From NCBI GenBank assembly GCA_963784065.1, contig CAWAQA010000005.1, positions 434,001 to 498,000 of the forward strand: a stretch of 64,000 bases of DNA, given 5' to 3'. Position numbers and translations under genes: made by a program. This DNA is from CAWAQA01 sp963784065. GTDB lineage: Bacteria; Acidobacteriota; Vicinamibacteria; Vicinamibacterales; UBA2999. The notes below the pieces were generated by a model that saw only the letters and a program-made list of their open reading frames with translations, made no database searches and was not told where the DNA came from. This document shows positions 61,719 to 64,000 of the stretch, piece after piece; positions within the stretch are counted from its first letter, which is position 1; every line of letters starts with the position of its first letter.

Positions 61719-62142
61719 AGAGTCCTGTAAGAGTACGGCTCGCGCGGACGCACGCGGCGGAACTTTCAATACTAGTCGTGGCTTGAGCGGAGTGTCAACG
61801 AATGGAGCGTGCCGGCTGCCGGTGGAGTCGGTGTCTGTGTTAGAGTCGCGGGTTCCTGTAGTCCACCGAACCGGCACCGGGCGCGGCCCCTTTCGGTTTC
61901 TCCCCCCAAGATTTCCACAACTGTGGAAAACATTGTGGAAAAGCCGGGCGTGGCGGCAGGGGTGGCTCTGAAAGCGCGATTTCGTGCGGTTTTTCGCGTG
62001 GCGAAGGGTCGCGAGGCCCGATTTTTCGTCGTCCTTCCGTTACGAAGACGTCAGAAGGGCCGTACACGGATGGATTCCAGAGGCGAAAGTCGGATCCTGT
62101 CGGTTTTTCTTCTCCATTGTCGAGCCGATTCGAGTCACCGTC
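61719..62142. other. rpmH-dnaA intergenic region with DnaA-box-like cluster
   Basis: Three near-matches to the DnaA box TTATCCACA lie together at 61912-61942: TTTCCACAA, then TGTGGAAAA twice on the opposite strand, each 7 of 9. No gene is seen in the rest; weak open frames here do not resemble proteins. The cluster may be part of oriC or autoregulate dnaA. Confidence 0.55.
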
Positions 62143-63480
62143 ATGGACGCGAGCATTTGGGACCAGATCCTCACGCGGATCGAGACCAAGGTTAACCGGC
62201 ACAGCTTCTACACCTGGTTCAAGCCCACCTCGCTCGTCGCCGACGGTGGGAGTGCCATCACTATTCGTGTCCCGAACACCCTCTTCAAGGACTGGCTGAC
62301 CAAGCACTATTCGGTGGTGCTCACCGAGGCGCTGGCGGAGGTCCGGCGGCCTGAAGCGTCGCTGATCTTCGTCTCCGAAGGCACGGTCGCCCCGCCGCCG
62401 GCGGTGGACGCTGTGCCGGCGGCACCCGACGCGGACCTCGCGAACGGGGTCGTCACCACAGCCCTTGGCGGCCTGAACCCCCGCTACACCTTCGACACGT
62501 TCATCGTCGGGCCATCGAACCAGTTCGCGCACGCCGCGTGTCGCGCCGTGGCCGAAGCCCCGTCCCGGTCGTACAACCCGCTGTTCATCTATGGCGGGGT
62601 GGGACTCGGCAAGACGCACCTGATGCACGCCGTGGGGCAGTACGTGCTCCAGCACGACGTCGGGCTCAAGCTCACCTACATCTCGTCCGAGCGGTTCATG
62701 AACGAGATGATCAACGCCCTGCGATACGACCGCATCCTCGACTTTCGCGAACGCTATCGCAGCGTGGACATCCTGCTCGTCGACGACATCCAGTTCGTGT
62801 CGGGCAAGGAAGGCACGCAGACCGAGTTCTTCCATACTTTCAACGCGCTCTACGACTCGCAGAAGCAAATCGTGCTGAGCAGCGATCGGCCGCCGCACGA
62901 GATCCCGGCGCTCGAGGAACGTCTGCGCTCGCGCTTCGAGTGGGGACTGATCGCGGACATTCAGGCGCCGGACATCGAGACGAAGGTCGCGATCCTCAAG
63001 CGGAAAGCCGAAGCCGAGCTCGTGCCGCTTCCCGACAACGTGGCGCTGTACATCGCCGGCCGCATCAAGTCGAACATCCGCGAGCTCGAGGGATCGTTGA
63101 TCCGGCTCATCGCCTACGCGTCGTTGACCGGGCGCGAGATCTCGCTCGAGTTGACGCAGGAAGTGCTGAAGAACGTCCTCGACCAGGACGACAAGGCGGT
63201 GACGATCGAAACGATTCAGAAATACATATCGGACTACTATCAGCTCAAGGTGGTCGAGCTGAAGTCGCGCAACAATTCAAAGTCGATCGCAATGCCGCGC
63301 CAGATCGCGATGTATCTGTGCAAGACGCTGACGCACGCCTCGCTTCCCGAGATCGGCCGGAGCTTCGGCGGAAAGCACCATTCGACCGTGATTCATTCGA
63401 TCAAAAAGGTGGATGAGCTGCGGAAAAAGGATGGAGATTTCAACAGCCTCATCACCAATTTCCTTCAGGCATTTCGTTGA
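62143..63480 (+). CDS. dnaA: Chromosomal replication initiator protein DnaA
   Basis: The intact 445-residue initiator has domain I (IWDQILTRIETKVNRHSFYT, WFKPTSLVADGG), a short linker, the AAA+ domain with LNPRYTFDTFIVGPSNQFAH, Walker A FIYGGVGLGKTHLMHAVGQY, Walker B VDILLVDDIQFVSGKEGTQT and the sensor-2 region KSNIRELEGSLIRLIAYASL, and domain IV with the DnaA-box-binding signature GGKHHSTVIHSI. ATG 62143 is chosen because domain I begins there; the frame is open further upstream. Confidence 0.97.
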   Translation: MDASIWDQILTRIETKVNRHSFYTWFKPTSLVADGGSAITIRVPNTLFKDWLTKHYSVVLTEALAEVRRPEASLIFVSEGTVAPPPAVDAVPAAPDADLANGVVTTALGGLNPRYTFDTFIVGPSNQFAHAACRAVAEAPSRSYNPLFIYGGVGLGKTHLMHAVGQYVLQHDVGLKLTYISSERFMNEMINALRYDRILDFRERYRSVDILLVDDIQFVSGKEGTQTEFFHTFNALYDSQKQIVLSSDRPPHEIPALEERLRSRFEWGLIADIQAPDIETKVAILKRKAEAELVPLPDNVALYIAGRIKSNIRELEGSLIRLIAYASLTGREISLELTQEVLKNVLDQDDKAVTIETIQKYISDYYQLKVVELKSRNNSKSIAMPRQIAMYLCKTLTHASLPEIGRSFGGKHHSTVIHSIKKVDELRKKDGDFNSLITNFLQAFR

Positions 63481-63744
63481 ATCCGGCGGCGTCCACAGCC
63501 TGCGCTCCGAGGCCGCCTGTGGATATTCCAGAGTCAGGATTTCGCACAGAATCTGCACCAGCGCCGAGGGCTGAAGCCGCAGATTTGTCCACAGCCTAAC
63601 TTGTTGACAGAAAAGAACTAATTGTCGTGTTTCCAGTTTTACACAGCACCTTATTTCCTATATAATTTCTCATCTCTTCTTCTTCCTCTGATCAGGATCA
63701 GTCAACAGCGGACGACCCCTCCGCTCGAGGTCACCACAAAGCCT
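63481..63744. other. dnaA-dnaN intergenic region, oriC candidate
   Basis: Near-matches to TTATCCACA are at 63518-63526 (TGTGGATAT, reverse), 63585-63593 (TTGTCCACA) and 63637-63645 (TTTTACACA), each 7 or 8 of 9. They are followed by the most AT-rich stretch of the area (about 63640-63700), which could be the unwinding element. Position and content fit oriC. Confidence 0.6.
63638..63666 (+). promoter_or_regulatory. Candidate dnaN promoter
   Basis: TTTACA at 63638-63643 and TATAAT at 63661-63666 are 17 nt apart, an almost perfect sigma-70 promoter. The -35 overlaps a DnaA-box-like TTTTACACA, so DnaA could control it. The leader to ATG 63745 is about 70 nt. Confidence 0.65.
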
Positions 63745-64000
63745 ATGGAACTCGTTGTCCGGAAGAATGAGCTTCTGCGAGAACTGCAACTTTTCCAGGG
63801 CATCGTGGAACGCAAGAACACGATTCCGATTCTGGCGAACGTCCTCATCGAGGCAAAAGGTGACGAGGTGCGGATGCTGGCGACCGACCTCGAGGTCGCG
63901 CTGCGCAGCCGGTGCCAGGCCTCGGTCGCCAAGGGCGGTTCGCTGACCTTGCCGGCCAAGAAACTCTACGAGATCCTGAAGGCGTTGCCTGAGACAGACG
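63745..64000 (+). CDS. dnaN: DNA polymerase III beta clamp (5' part)
   Basis: The first 85 codons of the sliding clamp are present before the window ends: ELVVRKNELLRELQLFQGIV, ERKNTIPILANVLIEAKGDE, VRMLATDLEVALRSRCQA and GGSLTLPAKKLYEILKALPE. The segment RKNTIPILANVLIEA is the conserved first-domain motif. The order dnaA-dnaN is standard. Confidence 0.95.
   Translation, partial: MELVVRKNELLRELQLFQGIVERKNTIPILANVLIEAKGDEVRMLATDLEVALRSRCQASVAKGGSLTLPAKKLYEILKALPETD

Noticed and set aside
61984..62142. A longer DnaA starting upstream of 62143
   Set aside because: The frame is open, but the upstream residues do not match DnaA domain I and would cover the gap used for control; ATG 62143 gives the normal N-terminus.

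Overview
The window looks like a chromosomal origin region from a high-GC, Gram-negative-type bacterium, most likely an Acidobacteriota member (tentatively class Vicinamibacteria). The right third carries the classical origin neighbourhood: rpmH-rnpA-yidD-yidC-jag-mnmE-mnmG-rsmG-parA-parB reading leftward, and dnaA-dnaN reading rightward, with DnaA-box-like sites on both sides of dnaA and two parS palindromes between parA and rsmG. Outer-membrane features (OprP-type porin, Wzm/Wzt export, heptose enzymes, SurA-like isomerase) indicate a diderm envelope. Short palindromes that translate as RLKPEA/RLKPAP and lie inside genes are, as far as I recall, typical of Vicinamibacteria genomes.

Layout. 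1-9.1 kb: end of an aminotransferase gene, AI-2E/PerM transporter, a GT-C-like membrane protein, a DUF5658 protein, Kbl-type acyltransferase, SpoIIE/RsbU phosphatase and an M1 aminopeptidase, nearly all broken by many apparent +1 frameshifts. 9.3-19.2 kb: NuoG-like subunit, CcdA, porin, GAF membrane protein, double-PDZ protein, glutamine synthetase, OB-fold lipoprotein and ATP synthase subunit a. 19.4-29 kb is rich in signalling: GAF-GAF-SpoIIE phosphatase, FabZ, EamA transporter, GGDEF cyclase, hybrid histidine kinase, FliA-type sigma factor, a small HTH plus DHp-like pair and an NtrC-type activator. 29-37 kb is accessory: four-helix-bundle protein, an Arg/Gly-rich protein with a repeated REKPHGD motif, Dabb protein, GmhA, 7TM histidine kinase, an interrupted HAD gene and a degenerate NtrC-like regulator. 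37-46.3 kb (leftward): mfd, SurA-like isomerase, NusG paralogue, dusB, and wzm-wzt-hldE2. 46.3-52.4 kb: ATP synthase genes F'-F-H-A-G-D-C reading leftward from parB. 52.5-64 kb: the origin cluster.

Themes. (1) At least four families of short repeats fill gaps between genes and in places enter coding frames: CCTGAGCCCTGA-type imperfect palindromes within operons, RLKPEA palindromes (one lies inside the MnmE G domain), a MITE-like element with CTAGTGG/CCACTAG ends (two copies), and CACAGAGG palindromes. (2) Seven genes have a -10-like box only 7-10 nt before the start codon and no Shine-Dalgarno, suggesting leaderless mRNAs. (3) Most frameshifts go in the same direction (+1), which points to insertion-biased consensus errors rather than gene decay; I therefore list such loci as single genes across the shifts.

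No tRNA, rRNA, CRISPR array, transposase or prophage gene was recognised.
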